Positions 6,439-6,692 of a DNA stretch of 6,692 nucleotides are shown here, piece after piece. A program made the position numbers and the translations under genes. The DNA comes from Burkholderiales bacterium (GTDB taxonomy: Bacteria; Pseudomonadota; Gammaproteobacteria; Burkholderiales; Burkholderiaceae), in the NCBI GenBank assembly GCA_903643055.1, contig CAHJWV010000547.1, positions 1-6,692 of the forward strand, read 5' to 3'. The first letter of the stretch is position 1, and each line of letters opens with the position of its first letter. Under the pieces are notes generated by a model, which worked only from the letters and a program-made list of their open reading frames with translations, did no database searches and was not told where the DNA came from.

Positions 6439-6692
6439 TGATGAGCCTGGCGCAAGCCCATGCCCTGTTGCCGGGCTCGACGCTGATCGGCGATGGCTCG
6501 ATCGCGATCGCACGGGTGCATTCCGATACGCGCAGCCTGCAGGCGGGCGACTTGTTCGTCGCGCTGCGCGGCGAGCGCTTCGATGCGCATGAGTTCCTGC
6601 CGCAGGCGCATGCGGCGGGCGCGGTGGCGGCGATCGCCGAGCACGGCTTGATCGAAGCCGGCCTGCCGGGCTTGCAAGTGGCGGACACCAAG
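6435..6692 (+). CDS. murF: MurF, UDP-MurNAc-tripeptide:D-Ala-D-Ala ligase, N-terminal part (cut by window edge)
   Basis: MurF is the cytoplasmic ligase that adds D-Ala-D-Ala to the MurE product, completing the UDP-MurNAc-pentapeptide. Only 86 codons are present, covering part of the N-terminal substrate-binding domain; the ATPase domain lies beyond the right edge. Recognisable pieces are HSDTRSLQAGDLFVALRGERFDAHEF split over two runs: SDTR (30-33) with GDLFVAL (38-44), then GERFDAHEFL (46-55), followed by an alanine-rich helix. The SDTR and GDLFVAL arrangement is shared by MurE and MurF; position after murE and the GERFDAHEFL form favour MurF. It begins with three methionine codons, and the first is best placed for the ribosome binding site. 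The frame is separate from murE, so no MurE-MurF fusion exists here. Confidence 0.9.
   Translation, partial: MMMSLAQAHALLPGSTLIGDGSIAIARVHSDTRSLQAGDLFVALRGERFDAHEFLPQAHAAGAVAAIAEHGLIEAGLPGLQVADTK

Noticed and set aside
5461..6513. 350-codon antisense frame opposite murE and murF
   Set aside because: Composition is typical of an antisense shadow (H, R, A, G, Q rich); no domain is recognisable, and the plus strand encodes a clear MurE.

Overview
The window is the start of a division and cell wall (dcw) cluster from a GC-rich betaproteobacterium. The protein sequences look most like Burkholderiales of the Rubrivivax/Leptothrix/Comamonadaceae type. The signs are the short FtsL with its TPLRVE...TPAVTQYV tail, the FtsI N-terminal region containing SPLLASKTP, the EASSIGI variant in MurE, and a DUF3016-like neighbour. 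This placement is from memory of family sequences, not from a search.

Layout. Positions 1-339 hold the 5' part of a minus-strand gene for a secreted DUF3016-like protein, which runs off the left edge. Positions 340-1183 hold no convincing gene. This stretch is visibly more AT-rich than the genes and carries several short direct and inverted repeats. A sigma70-type promoter (1184-1213) follows, running into four GTG-containing boxes spaced exactly 10 bp apart (1212-1245), the expected form of an operator for MraZ. Then come mraZ, rsmH (mraW), ftsL, ftsI, murE and the first 86 codons of murF, all on the plus strand.

How the genes work together. MraZ is a DNA-binding regulator that probably controls its own operon. 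RsmH methylates 16S rRNA. FtsL and FtsI are membrane proteins of the division septum: FtsL is a scaffold and activator, and FtsI (PBP3) is the septal transpeptidase. MurE and MurF are consecutive cytoplasmic ligases that build the stem peptide of the precursor FtsI crosslinks. From rsmH onward the reading frames are chained by overlapping stops and starts (GTGA, ATGA, GTGA, TGATG, ATGA), so the operon is probably tightly coupled in translation.

The core genes are ordinary and appear intact. The items most worth a second look are a 36-codon frame that exactly bridges the rsmH stop and the ftsL start and has its own Shine-Dalgarno sequence, the MraZ-box array, and the repeat-bearing 870-bp gap. 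I found no evidence for a wholly new system, mobile element, CRISPR array or RNA gene.
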